NCBI GenBank assembly: GCA_003248075.1
Contig: QJYK01000218.1
Location: 1 to 59,946, forward strand
Source: Gemmatimonadota bacterium
Lineage (GTDB): Bacteria; Gemmatimonadota; Gemmatimonadetes; Longimicrobiales; Gaopeijiaceae
Reading direction: 5' to 3'
DNA: 59,946 bases
The translations under genes were made by a program, and so were the position numbers. The notes under the pieces are model-generated. The model saw nothing but the letters and a program-made list of their open reading frames with translations, had not been told where the DNA came from and made no database searches. Of the stretch, positions 16,243 through 25,197 are shown piece after piece. Numbering within the stretch: position 1 is the first letter of the stretch; each line of letters opens with the position of its first letter.

Positions 16243-17577
16243 TCAGCTCACGGGACGCGGCTTGACCGGCTGGTCCCACTTCTGGACGCTGGAGATGTCG
16301 GGCATACCCCAGTCCTCGCCGTTCCACCCTGAGAACCCCTGCATCTTGAACGTCCAGATGCCGGTGCTCATGTCGCTCACCACGATCAGTCCGTCGGAGT
16401 TGCGCACGTCGACGCCGAAGGTGCCGCTCATCACGGTCTGTGCGTCGGGGTTCGGCGTGCCGAGATACGTGTCGTAGTACCCCACCGTCCGGGGGTTCGC
16501 CGGGTCCGACATCTCGAAGATCTGGAGGCCATCGAGATAGCCGGAGACGAACACGTAGGGCCAGCGCACCTCGTGGTTGTGGACCAGGTGCTCCCAGTGT
16601 GCGGTCCAGCCCGAGACGGGCTGGTTGATGTTGGTGCGCTCGCCGTCGAGGGCCGGCTTGAGGTCGAAGATGCGGAGGGGCGCGTACTGGTACTCCGACT
16701 CCGCGATGACGTATCGCCCGTCGGGAGTCGGCGTGAACGTGTGCCCCCGCGTGATCCCGCTGATCCCGGTCAGCGTGACCAGCAGCTCCGGGTTCTCGAT
16801 GTCGCTGACGTCGAAGACGTAGTACCCCCCCGTGCCCCCGCCATAGAAGCGGTCCTGTCCCGAGTCGGGATGGTACGCCGCGTAGAAGTCGTGGTAGCCG
16901 CGCGCCGAATTGTCGGCGCCCGGAGTCGGGATCTGACCCGCCAGCGCGTTCTCGGGACCCTCGTCGATCAGCGTCCCGAGATCGTACACGTTCGCGAACG
17001 GGCCGGACACGGTCGTGAGCAGGTAGATGCGGTCGTTCGAGTGCTTGTAGACGAAGATGTTGTGAAACCCGCCAGGAAGCTCCGGCTCCCGGATCCGCGC
17101 CACCTCCCTGACCGACCCCGGGTCGGGCAGACCGGTCACGTCGAGGACGACGGCGCCGAGGTCCGCGTCCGGCCCACCCTGCTGGAACTGGAGGCTCTGG
17201 ACCACGTAGATTCGGTCCCGCCAGTGGAAGTACTTCACGTCCCGGGCCCCCCCGATATGGAGGTCCTGATTCTCGATCTGCCACTCGGTGATCTTCGTGG
17301 GGCGGGCCGGATCCGAGAGGTCGACGATCACCATCCCCACGGGACCGAGCCCGTCGTAGCGCGCTCGGGCCACGTACGCGTACGGTCGGCCCGGCTCCTG
17401 CTCGATGTCCAGGTCGGCCAGGTTGTTGCCGGGACCGAGAGGCAGGTGACCCATCACCTCGATGTTGTCGCTCCCCCGCTGGAGGGGCGTCCAGGGAGTC
17501 TTGGACTCCTGGCCGCGAAGCGGGGCACCGGCCGAGAGGAGGAAGAGCCCCAGGATGGGCAGAGCTGGGCGTGTCAT
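16243..17577 (-). CDS. Secreted LVIVD-repeat beta-propeller protein
   Basis: 444 residues beginning with a signal peptide (ALPILGLFLLSAGAPLRGQ). The body is a run of repeats containing MVIVDLSDPARPTKI, AVVLDVTGLPDPGSV, YYVFDVSDIENPELL and LQIFEMSDPANPRTV, the LVIVD pattern of predicted periplasmic or surface propellers. Histidine-containing strands recur (GGFHNIFVYK, GYHDFYAAYHPD, WEHLVHNHEVRWP), hinting at a metal site near the propeller centre, but that is inference. Members are common in Gemmatimonadota and unassigned in function. It converges on the CHAP gene with only 18 bp between stops. Confidence 0.82.
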   Translation of the reverse strand: MTRPALPILGLFLLSAGAPLRGQESKTPWTPLQRGSDNIEVMGHLPLGPGNNLADLDIEQEPGRPYAYVARARYDGLGPVGMVIVDLSDPARPTKITEWQIENQDLHIGGARDVKYFHWRDRIYVVQSLQFQQGGPDADLGAVVLDVTGLPDPGSVREVARIREPELPGGFHNIFVYKHSNDRIYLLTTVSGPFANVYDLGTLIDEGPENALAGQIPTPGADNSARGYHDFYAAYHPDSGQDRFYGGGTGGYYVFDVSDIENPELLVTLTGISGITRGHTFTPTPDGRYVIAESEYQYAPLRIFDLKPALDGERTNINQPVSGWTAHWEHLVHNHEVRWPYVFVSGYLDGLQIFEMSDPANPRTVGYYDTYLGTPNPDAQTVMSGTFGVDVRNSDGLIVVSDMSTGIWTFKMQGFSGWNGEDWGMPDISSVQKWDQPVKPRPVS

Positions 17578-17686
17578 GTCGGATCTCCGGGCGCCGGTTG
17601 CGTGGGCCGGAACCGTAGGGCGCGCGGGGACGCCTCACAAGGGCAGGAGGCTCCCGTCCCCCAGGGCGAAGGTCGCCCGCGAGGCA

Positions 17687-17747
17687 TGGACGCGGCGGGA
17701 CCGCATCCCCGCCGCGTCCGCGGACGGCAGGAGAACGCGGTCCCGCC
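17687..17747. terminator. Overlapping, mutually exclusive GC stem-loops
   Basis: Three inverted repeats share bases. (a) GGACGCGGCGGG at 17688-17699 pairs with 17708-17719, 12 perfect base pairs around 8 bases. (b) GGCGGGACCGC at 17694-17704 pairs with 17737-17747, 11 perfect base pairs. (c) CGTCCGCGGACG at 17715-17726 is self-complementary. Since (a) and (b) use the same left arm they cannot form together. The block begins 21 bases after the Ig-lipoprotein stop on the minus strand, so termination is the simplest role. No T-run follows on either strand. Confidence 0.5.
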
Positions 17748-17767
17748 CGAGCTCGTCCGGAGCCCTC

Positions 17768-19438
17768 TCAGAACACCCTGGGGAACTCGAGGCTTCCGGG
17801 AGAGACCGGCTTCCGCGCGGCATCGACGCCCGGGTGCCGGGCGTGCCAGTCGGTGACCAGGCTCACCCAGTAGTCGATGCCCTTCTGCCCCGTGAGCACC
17901 GTGAAGCAGCTCGGGAACTTCGAGGTGGGGAGCTCACCGGGGTAGCTTCCTCCTCCCAGCCAGATGATGGTGTTGTTCTGGCAGGCGTCGATCAGTGAGG
18001 GAGGCGGAAAGTCCAGCTTGCTGTCGGTGGTGTAGTGCGTGACCAGGAACACGCTGTTCCTGATGCTGAAGTGCGGGTTCCGCGCGACGTTGTCGTTGTC
18101 CAGCTTGAAGATGTTGCCATGCCCGTAGGGGACTCCCGAGCCGCTGTACGGCTGGCCATCGGCGCCGATCACTCCAGACTTGTCCTGCCACTTGTACGGG
18201 TACGGCATGGGCTGCATCCGCAGCAGGACCCGGTCCAGCTCCACGAGCTGCCCCGCGCCGTTCGACTCGGTGTCGTCACTGCTCGGCCGTGTGCTGATCC
18301 CGGTATAGCAGCCGTCGAAGAGCACGTCGAAGACACGCCCGGAATGAAGGTGGTCGTTCTCGATGCAATCGTCCCGCACGTACTCACCCCAGCTGTGCTG
18401 CACCAGCCAGGTGTACGCGTCGTTGCTCCGTGCGCCGTCGTGGACGTTGAAGAAGTGGAGGCCCGTCACCGTCATCTCGTAGGCGCTGTTGCTGATGGCT
18501 GCGCTGTTCCGTGTGGGACCGTCCAGATCCTTGTGGTCGTCCCAGCTGGCGTCCCACGGCTTGTCCGAGTACACGTAGCCTCCGGCCCAGCACATACCCG
18601 TCTGGGCGCTGCTCCCTCCCACGGCGATCGTGCCCCACTTCTCGCGCACGACGAAGTCCGCCGCCCGGGCGTCGAACGCCCTCCCACGGGCGGCGTCGGG
18701 CTCGTATTTCGCTTCATAGTGTCCGGTCACGGACTGCACGTCCGTGGCCGTCGATAGGCAGGAGAAGGCGCCCGAGAGAGCCGCGGTGGCGAGCACCGTG
18801 ATCGCCGCCGAGCCGGACCGGCCTCCCACGGTCGCCGTCACGACGGTGGAGCCCGAGGCGGTGCCCGTCACGCGGCCCTGCCCGTCGACCCCGGCGATCG
18901 AGGGCCTCTCGGAGCTCCACGCGACCTGAAGGTCGGTCAGGGTGTTCCCCTTGTCGTCGACAGGCGTGGCGACGAGCTGCACGCTCGACCCGACCGAGAC
19001 CGACGCTTCCGCGGGGGTGACGTCCACGCGGGCGACGACGGGGTCGCTGACGGTGACCACCGCCGTATCGGCCACGCCCGACGAGTCGGTCGCGATCACC
19101 TTGTTCTTTCCGGGCTTGTTGCTCTTGTAGACGCCTTTGCCCTTGCCCTGTCCCTTCGTATCGAGCGTGCCGTCGGTCGTGCTCCAGGTGAGCTCGACGG
19201 TCGTGGTGTCGCCGGAGGCGGTGACCCCGTAGGCCACGAACTGCACCGCGTCGGCGACGTGGATCGTCACCTCGTGGGGCTCCAGAATGAGCCTCTGGAT
19301 CGTGGTGCTTTTGGCGTCGTGCGGGTCCAGCTGGGTGATCGTGGCGTCACCGCACCCGACGACAGACCCGGCGAGAATGCTGATGATCAGGAAGATGGAT
19401 GGTCCCCGGCCCGTCTCCGGGGATCTGTGCCAAGACAT
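17768..19438 (-). CDS. Lipoprotein with bacterial Ig-like domains and a beta-helix-like C-terminal half
   Basis: 556 residues. The signal ends IISILAGSVVGCGDA, a lipobox with acylated Cys. Two Ig-like segments follow; the second (ARVDVTPAEASVSVGSSVQL to GRSGSAAITV, about residues 140-220) is a typical BIG_2 domain. The C-terminal 330 residues (YEAKYEPDAARG onward, with NDHLHSGRVFDVLFDGCYTG and FSIRNSVFLVTHYTTDSK) read like a right-handed beta-helix seen in polysaccharide-active or adhesion proteins, without motifs I recognise. A glycine/lysine-rich linker (KGQGKGKGVYKSNKPGK) interrupts the first Ig domain. The start is chosen for GGAGGGG five bases upstream of ATG 19438. Likely surface exposed; function unknown. 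Confidence 0.75.
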   Translation of the reverse strand: MSWHRSPETGRGPSIFLIISILAGSVVGCGDATITQLDPHDAKSTTIQRLILEPHEVTIHVADAVQFVAYGVTASGDTTTVELTWSTTDGTLDTKGQGKGKGVYKSNKPGKNKVIATDSSGVADTAVVTVSDPVVARVDVTPAEASVSVGSSVQLVATPVDDKGNTLTDLQVAWSSERPSIAGVDGQGRVTGTASGSTVVTATVGGRSGSAAITVLATAALSGAFSCLSTATDVQSVTGHYEAKYEPDAARGRAFDARAADFVVREKWGTIAVGGSSAQTGMCWAGGYVYSDKPWDASWDDHKDLDGPTRNSAAISNSAYEMTVTGLHFFNVHDGARSNDAYTWLVQHSWGEYVRDDCIENDHLHSGRVFDVLFDGCYTGISTRPSSDDTESNGAGQLVELDRVLLRMQPMPYPYKWQDKSGVIGADGQPYSGSGVPYGHGNIFKLDNDNVARNPHFSIRNSVFLVTHYTTDSKLDFPPPSLIDACQNNTIIWLGGGSYPGELPTSKFPSCFTVLTGQKGIDYWVSLVTDWHARHPGVDAARKPVSPGSLEFPRVF

Positions 19439-19587
19439 ACAGACCCCTCCGTCCAAGTTGGTTCCTTGGCCGGAGGCCTGACACGATCTGTGGGGGCCGA
19501 TCCGGTGGAGTCCGGCGAAGAATCACCGGGCACGATCCATGCCACCTCAAGAGTCTCAACAGTGCTCGCCGTCTGCGGGTCGGCTCT

Positions 19588-19696
19588 CCTGGGCGCCTCG
19601 CCCAGGGCGCGGCTCGCGACTCCGGGGCGTTCGTGCGCTGCTCGCCGCGGAAGCGGCCCGGGTGCCACGCGATTCCGCTTGTCCGAGATCTCGGAC
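19588..19696. repeat. Stem-loop and 16-bp perfect palindrome in the spacer between two surface-protein genes
   Basis: CCTGGGCG at 19588-19595 pairs with CGCCCAGG at 19599-19606 around CCT. Further on, GTCCGAGATCTCGGAC at 19681-19696 is its own reverse complement. A third hairpin (CGGTTC 19713-19718 with GAACCG 19732-19737) spans the stop codon of the upstream beta-helix gene. Read on the minus strand they lie just after that gene and before the Ig-lipoprotein gene, so terminator or operator roles are both possible. Otherwise this 288-bp spacer shows nothing. Confidence 0.4.
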
Positions 19697-19726
19697 GTCC
19701 GCGGGACGCGACCGGTTCTCCCTCCT

Positions 19727-22700
19727 TCAGGGAACCGTCGCGGAACCCGTGCTCACCACGTCCGCCGCCGCGTCGTAGCGGTATCCGTCGAGGACGATCC
19801 CGCGCACGGTGAACGTGAAGACGTCCCCCCCCACCGCCTTCACCTTCGGGGAATCGAGCGTCGCGATCCCGCCGCCGCCGGTGACCTGGCTGCCGGACCC
19901 GAGGTTCGCGGCATTCCAGCTCCAGTCGCCCTCGACCAACGCCCCGGGGATGGGCGTGCCATCCGCGTCCACGACCGACACGGCGGCCCTGGCGAGGTGA
20001 TTGCGTCCCTGTCGGACCACCGTGACCTGGATTCCACCCACGTGGATGGGGAGCGCGATCGGCTCGCCCGGCGTTGCCGAGGCCTCGTTCGAGCTCCCCG
20101 ATTCGTTGCCGCTCAGGTCCACGGCCGTGACGACGTAGTAGTACGTGCTCCCGGCCGTCACCCCGGAGTCCGTGTACTGGCTGATGTCCAACCCCTCGAC
20201 GACGAGACCGTAGGGACCCCCGGGCGTCCCGGCCCGATAGACCGCGAAGCTCGCCCAATCGGGGTCGGTGGCGTTGTCCTCCCAATCGAGGTCCACGCGG
20301 CCGGCGGCGCCTGTCGCGGTCAGCGAGCCAGGAGGGGACGGCGGGTCCGTGTCCGGGGGCCCGACATCGCAGAGGTTGCCGCCGGTATCGATGCAGCTCG
20401 CCGATGGCCCGCCGGCGGGATCGTACGAGAACCCGACCGCGTTGACCTCCGTCACGGTCACGACGAACTGACCCGAAGTCGACCGGGCTGCCTTGTCGGA
20501 GTCGAACTGCACCTCGCCGCCGCTGGTCGTGCCCGAATCCAGATCCGAGGCCAGGCCGCTCCACTGGGCCACCACCTCCGCGCCGCTCACCGGAGCTCCG
20601 CTTTCGTCCACGACGGAGATCGTCGCTCGGGCGGTGTTCCACCTTCCGGCCCCGCGCAGCCCCATGACGATGCCGCCCACGTGGAGGGTGGGCTGAGGCG
20701 CCGGGGCCGTCGTCGCGTTGAGGGTGCCGCTGGCCGGAGACTCGTTCCCGGCGCCGTCCACGGCGGTCACGTGGTAGTCGTATGGGGTCGCCGGCTCGAG
20801 TCCGGTGTCGCTGAGGGACGTCGCGGGCGCGGTGGCCGTGCCGGCGACCGAGCCGTCGCGGTAGAGCCGGTACTCGGTGACGGCGACGTTGTCCATCGAG
20901 GCGTCCCAGGCGAGGTCGACGCTGGTGCTCGCCAGCGCCGTCAGGCGCAGGTTCTGGGGCGCGGTGGGCGCTTCCGTATCGGGTGCCGCGGCCGTGGTGA
21001 ACGTGGCTGTGGCCGAGTAGGGTCCCTGACCGACGGAGTTGTTCCCCCGCACCCGCCAGAAGTACGCCGCACCGTAGTCCAACGCGCTCTGTAGCGGCAG
21101 CTCGGTCGAAGCCACATTGGCCACGAGCACTAGGTCCAGGAAGCTCGCGTCCGACGCAAGCTGCACGTCGAAATCCTCCGCGGTTCCGGTCCATGCCAGC
21201 GTGGGCATCGGTGAAACGTCGGCGGCTCCGTCGGCAGGAGACACCAGGACCGGCGGGTCGGGGACCGTCGTGGCCGCGGCCGTCGTGAAGGCCCACACCG
21301 TCGAGTAGTCGCTGGCTCCATTCGCGTTGGAGGCGTTGACCCGCCAGTAGTAGTCGGCCGAGTGACCGAGGGCGCCCGTCGCAACGGTGTAGGACGCCGT
21401 CGCCACGACGGCTTGATCGACGATGTCGCTGAAGCCGGGCTCCGCCGCCACCTGGATCGCGTAGCTGTCTCCGTCGCCGCCCCACGAAAGGGTGGGCGTG
21501 AGGACGAGCCCGGTGGCGCCATCGGCGGGCGACACCAGGACCGGGGGGTCCGGAGGAGGCTCCGAGCTGCCCGGGGACTCGTAGGCTCCCATGTCCGGGG
21601 CCGCGCCCGAGTACGCGCTCCCGGGCAGGTCGAGGACGGTCTGGCCCTGCCAGACGTAGAGTGCCGTTCCTGCGTCGACGGCGGGGCTTCCCTCCGGAAG
21701 CTCGAGCGCGGCGTCGAGCAGGGGATCTTCGAAGACGCTGCTCCCGGCGTCCACGTTCGAGCCACTGTCGTCCACACCGTTGCCGAAGAACAGGTTGAAC
21801 GCCAACTCCGAGCTGCCGTCCACGTTCTTGACCGCGGCCATCGAATGACCCACGAAGATGTTGTTCAGAACCACCGTGTTGTCGCCGCCGGTGATGCCGT
21901 AGCGGTTGTTGGCGAACGTGTTGTTGAAGACGTTGATCCGCTCCGGGATGCTGGCGGCCCGGAAGTCTTCCGTGGTCGTGGAGCCATCCATCATCCCGAT
22001 GCCGACATCCACGTTGTCATAGATCAGGTTGTGGCTGATCTCGAAGAAGCGGTCGGTCGGAGAGTCATACCAGATCAGCTGGATCCCGTCCTCTCCGTTG
22101 CCGTGGATGCGATTCCCCGAGATGACGATGTCCAGGGTCGGACCGCTGTGGCCCTGCATCCGGATCTCGATACCGTCGTCGCCGTTGTTGCGGATGATGT
22201 TGTCACGGACGACGACGTCGACGGAGTTGTCGAGATCGATGCCGTCGTCACTGTTCAGCTCGAAGGTGCAGAACTGGACGATGCCGCCGCTGCCGTCCTC
22301 GTAGTCCACTCCGTCGCTCGTGTCCGTGATGACGCAGTGGAAGAGGTTGAACTTGGCGCGGGGCGTGATGCCGTCGTCGCTGTTGCGGATGGTGAGGCCC
22401 TCGATCGTGGGCCGATCCTCGGCGCCGGAGGGGATCGAGATCGTGTAGGCCGAGTTGTCGCCGTCGAGGATCGTCTGGCCGATGTACGCGGGGTCGCCGG
22501 TGGTGACGTAGAGCGACGCGAGGGTGATCGCCTTGGTGATCGTGATCTGCCCGTGATAGGTGCCGGGTTGAAGCAGGATCGTGTCGCCGGAGGAGGCGGC
22601 ATCGTGCGCCGCCTGGATCGACGCGTACTCACCGGGAACGCCGATCCGCGTGAACTGCGGCCCATCGATGGTGATGGGCGTCTCGGGCGCGGTGACGTTG

Positions 22701-22759
22701 CAGGCGACGAAGGGGAGGCTCACCAAGGCGACCGCCCACAACGCGCTCGGCGATGCCAT
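19727..22759 (-). CDS. Large surface protein: parallel beta-helix plus fibronectin-III-like domains
   Basis: 1010 residues. The hydrophobic N-terminus ends LPFVACN, a weak lipobox or a simple signal peptide. Residues from about 45 to 370 form a right-handed parallel beta-helix with repeated RNNGDDGIEIR, GNGEDGIQLIWYD and DNVDVGIGMMDG turns (NosD/pectate-lyase-like fold). Next come two near-duplicate domains starting PPVLVSPADGA, each ending YYWRVNA/YFWRVRG with FTTAA. Two FN3 domains with VTAVDGAGNESPASG and VTAVDLSGNESGSS alternate with two further duplicated Ig-like modules (LHVGGIVMGLRGAGRWNTAR; IHVGGIQVTVVRQGRNHLAR). It looks like an extracellular adhesin or glycan-binding scaffold. No catalytic residues were recognised. 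ATG at 22810 is an alternative start. Confidence 0.78.
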   Translation of the reverse strand: MASPSALWAVALVSLPFVACNVTAPETPITIDGPQFTRIGVPGEYASIQAAHDAASSGDTILLQPGTYHGQITITKAITLASLYVTTGDPAYIGQTILDGDNSAYTISIPSGAEDRPTIEGLTIRNSDDGITPRAKFNLFHCVITDTSDGVDYEDGSGGIVQFCTFELNSDDGIDLDNSVDVVVRDNIIRNNGDDGIEIRMQGHSGPTLDIVISGNRIHGNGEDGIQLIWYDSPTDRFFEISHNLIYDNVDVGIGMMDGSTTTEDFRAASIPERINVFNNTFANNRYGITGGDNTVVLNNIFVGHSMAAVKNVDGSSELAFNLFFGNGVDDSGSNVDAGSSVFEDPLLDAALELPEGSPAVDAGTALYVWQGQTVLDLPGSAYSGAAPDMGAYESPGSSEPPPDPPVLVSPADGATGLVLTPTLSWGGDGDSYAIQVAAEPGFSDIVDQAVVATASYTVATGALGHSADYYWRVNASNANGASDYSTVWAFTTAAATTVPDPPVLVSPADGAADVSPMPTLAWTGTAEDFDVQLASDASFLDLVLVANVASTELPLQSALDYGAAYFWRVRGNNSVGQGPYSATATFTTAAAPDTEAPTAPQNLRLTALASTSVDLAWDASMDNVAVTEYRLYRDGSVAGTATAPATSLSDTGLEPATPYDYHVTAVDGAGNESPASGTLNATTAPAPQPTLHVGGIVMGLRGAGRWNTARATISVVDESGAPVSGAEVVAQWSGLASDLDSGTTSGGEVQFDSDKAARSTSGQFVVTVTEVNAVGFSYDPAGGPSASCIDTGGNLCDVGPPDTDPPSPPGSLTATGAAGRVDLDWEDNATDPDWASFAVYRAGTPGGPYGLVVEGLDISQYTDSGVTAGSTYYYVVTAVDLSGNESGSSNEASATPGEPIALPIHVGGIQVTVVRQGRNHLARAAVSVVDADGTPIPGALVEGDWSWNAANLGSGSQVTGGGGIATLDSPKVKAVGGDVFTFTVRGIVLDGYRYDAAADVVSTGSATVP

Positions 22760-22843
22760 GTGTGGCGCGACATCCGTACGCACTTGATGCGACAGGGTCA
22801 GCCCGAGCATGCACCCCCACGCTTGTGTGGTACGGACATGGCT

Positions 22844-22860
22844 CGGCAGGTATACTGCCG
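22844..22860. promoter_or_regulatory. Inverted repeat over a TATACT box upstream of the antiporter gene
   Basis: CGGCAG (22844-22849) and CTGCCG (22855-22860) form a perfect dyad around GTATA. TATACT (22851-22856) inside it is a good -10 on the plus strand, 118 bases before the antiporter ATG; the best -35 (TTGTGT at 22824) is 21 bases away, which is long. The arrangement suggests a repressor site over the promoter. It could also serve the divergent beta-helix gene. Confidence 0.4.
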
Positions 22861-22973
22861 GGCAGACCTCCGGCCAAGAAGATGTTGGCCATACAACGAC
22901 GGTGACCGCCGCCGCGCGCGCCGGGAATGTCCCAGGCACGGCGCCGGGGTACCGCACGACAACGACCCCCCAT

Positions 22974-24965
22974 ATGCCCGAGCACCTGCTTCATCTGCTC
23001 TTCGAGCTGACGGCCCTGGTCGGTGCCAGTGCCGCGATCGCCTACGTCGGTCAGCGATTCTTCGGCGTGGTTCCGCTGGTCGGCTTCCTGCTGACCGGGG
23101 TCGTCATCGGCCCCCACGCCCTCGGGCTGGTGGCGGACGAGTCGTTGGTGGAGAGCGCTGCGGAGATCGGCGTGATCCTCCTGCTGTTCACGATCGGCAT
23201 CGAGTTCAGCCTGGAGAAGCTGGCGCGGATCGGTCGCCTGATCGTGGGGGGCGGCGCGCTGCAGCTGATCCTGGCCGTGACGCCGGTGGCGGTGATCCTC
23301 GTGGGCCTGGGGGTGTCATGGGAGGCCGCCGTGTACACGGGCTGCCTGGCGGCGCTCAGCAGCACGGTGATCGCGCTCAAGCTCCTCGCCGATGCCGGCC
23401 AAACGGCGAGTGAACAGGGTCAGGCGGCCCTGGGCGTGCTCATCTTCCAGGACATGGCCGTGGTCGGGATCGTCCTGCTCCTGCCCGCACTGGCCGGTCG
23501 GGGGGGCGGCCCGGGGGGCGTGCTGCTGGCGGTCGGCAAGGCGATCGGAATCGTCGCGGCGGTGCTCCTGCTGGCGCGCAGAACGATGCCCGTGGCGCTC
23601 GAGAAGATCGCCCGGGCCTGCTCGCCGGACATCTTCCTCCTGAGCCTGGTGACGATCTGCTTCGGGACCGCGTGGATTGCCAGCGTCGCGGGACTCGGTG
23701 TGTCCCTGGGCGCGTTCCTCGCAGGCCTGATCGTGAGCGAGAGCTCGTTCAGCGAGCATGCTCTGAGCGAGATCCTCCCGCTCAGGCTCTTGTTCAGCGT
23801 CGCCTTCTTCGTCTCCATCGGCATGCTGCTGGACCCGCGCTTCCTCCTCCAGGAGCCGCTTCTCGTGGTGGCCCTGGTGCTCGCCGTGGTGGTGATCAAG
23901 ATCGCCGCGACGACCGCGAGCCTGGTCGCGCTCCGGCTGCCGCTCGCGTCCAGCCTGAGCGCCGGCTTTTTGCTGGCGCAGATCGGCGAGTTCTCGTTCG
24001 TGCTGGAGCGCCAGGGTCGTGCACTGGGCCTCCATCCGGCGGGCTCCGAGGCCCTCGGCGGTCAGGCCTTCATCGCGGCGACCGTGGTCCTGATGGTCGG
24101 CACGCCCGCGCTTTCCAAGCTGGGCAGCCGGGTTGCCTCCTATGCGAGCGCCCGACGTCGTCGGATCCGGGGGCAGGCTGGAGAAGCGGGTGAGGTCGAC
24201 CCAGGCCCCGGGACCCTTTCGAAGCACATCCTGATCGGTGGGTACGGCCCGAGGGCCAGGAGTCTGGGCCGAACGATCGCCAGCAGCCAGCTCGACTTCC
24301 TGATCATGACTTTGAGTCCCGAGGGAGCCGTAGAGGCGGAGGAGCTAGGATACCGCGTGCTCCGTGGTGACTATGCCCGTCGCATGATCCTTGAGCACGC
24401 AGGGATCCACACGGCCGGCGCGTTGGTCGTTGCGGACGACGACGGCGAGCGGACGGCACGCGTGGTGGGAGTGGCCAGGTCCCTGCGTCCGGACCTGCCG
24501 ATCGTCATTCACCTGGAGTCGTCGGGTGTGGAGGAATCGGGCCATGTCGGCGCGGATCGGGTCGTCGTGGCCCAGGGGGCCGCGGACCGGGAGCTCGCAC
24601 GTGAGGTTCTCGATGTCGCCGGAGTTGCCCCGCACGTGGTCTCGTTGCTCGTGAGGGGGATGGTGCCCGACGGACCCGGCGCCCGCCTCAGCGAGGCGAT
24701 GCGATCGTCCGATCGGTGCCAGCATGCCCGCGATACCGGCCTGGTGTTTCCCGGCACGCGCCGGGTGTGCCCGGCCTGCGTGGACGCGGGAATGGAATGG
24801 GTCCATCTGCGCGTGTGCATGACGTGTGGTCATGTCGCGTGCTGTGACAGCTCGCCCGGTCGCCATGCGCGCCGGCATTACCAGGAAACCGGCCACCCGG
24901 TCATCATGTCCTGGGAGCCCGGCGAGGACTGGGCCTGGTGCTTCCTCGACGAGGTGAGCCTCTAG
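22974..24965 (+). CDS. CPA2 (KefB-like) cation:proton antiporter with RCK domain and C-terminal UBP zinc finger
   Basis: 663 residues in three parts. Residues 1-400 are a 12-13-helix CPA2 transporter with GVVIGPHALGL, a helix ending TGCLAALSSTVIALKLL and the LIFQDMAVVGIVLLL motif of the KefB group. An RCK/TrkA-N-like domain follows (HILIGGYGPRARSLG nucleotide-binding loop, about 410-570). The last 82 residues are a UBP-type zinc finger with its ligands in order: Cys582, His584, Cys599, Cys602, Cys615, Cys618, His620, Cys624, His631, His635, His641. In eukaryotes this fold binds the free C-terminus of ubiquitin. Bacterial copies occur fused to antiporters and redox proteins, with unknown ligand. 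It probably exchanges K+ or Na+ for H+ under control of nucleotide and the finger. Confidence 0.88.
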   Translation: MPEHLLHLLFELTALVGASAAIAYVGQRFFGVVPLVGFLLTGVVIGPHALGLVADESLVESAAEIGVILLLFTIGIEFSLEKLARIGRLIVGGGALQLILAVTPVAVILVGLGVSWEAAVYTGCLAALSSTVIALKLLADAGQTASEQGQAALGVLIFQDMAVVGIVLLLPALAGRGGGPGGVLLAVGKAIGIVAAVLLLARRTMPVALEKIARACSPDIFLLSLVTICFGTAWIASVAGLGVSLGAFLAGLIVSESSFSEHALSEILPLRLLFSVAFFVSIGMLLDPRFLLQEPLLVVALVLAVVVIKIAATTASLVALRLPLASSLSAGFLLAQIGEFSFVLERQGRALGLHPAGSEALGGQAFIAATVVLMVGTPALSKLGSRVASYASARRRRIRGQAGEAGEVDPGPGTLSKHILIGGYGPRARSLGRTIASSQLDFLIMTLSPEGAVEAEELGYRVLRGDYARRMILEHAGIHTAGALVVADDDGERTARVVGVARSLRPDLPIVIHLESSGVEESGHVGADRVVVAQGAADRELAREVLDVAGVAPHVVSLLVRGMVPDGPGARLSEAMRSSDRCQHARDTGLVFPGTRRVCPACVDAGMEWVHLRVCMTCGHVACCDSSPGRHARRHYQETGHPVIMSWEPGEDWAWCFLDEVSL

Positions 24966-24978
24966 GGAAGCTCTGCCC

Positions 24979-25017
24979 GGTGGCGCCTTTCGGCCACTCC
25001 GCCGCAAATGCGCCACC
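24979..25017. terminator. Long-loop inverted repeat after the antiporter gene
   Basis: GGTGGCGC at 24979-24986 is complementary to GCGCCACC at 25010-25017, 8 perfect base pairs with 23 bases between. It starts 13 bases after the antiporter stop and could end its transcript. The rest of the 232-bp spacer to 25197 holds only the ribosome binding site of the next gene. Confidence 0.3.
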
Positions 25018-25197
25018 CCGGGGTTGTTCCGACCGGGTACCCGCGTGCCGCGATCGTCCTCCGGGCGCGTCGAACGGGATGCGGAGCCGAGGGGCCGCGA
25101 CTGGCACGGCGGTTGCCCCCACGGGCCCGTACGATGGCGGCGGCGCCCCGGCGTCCACCTCGGTAGCCCGGGACCGCCGAAGACAGGGGGGCGACAA

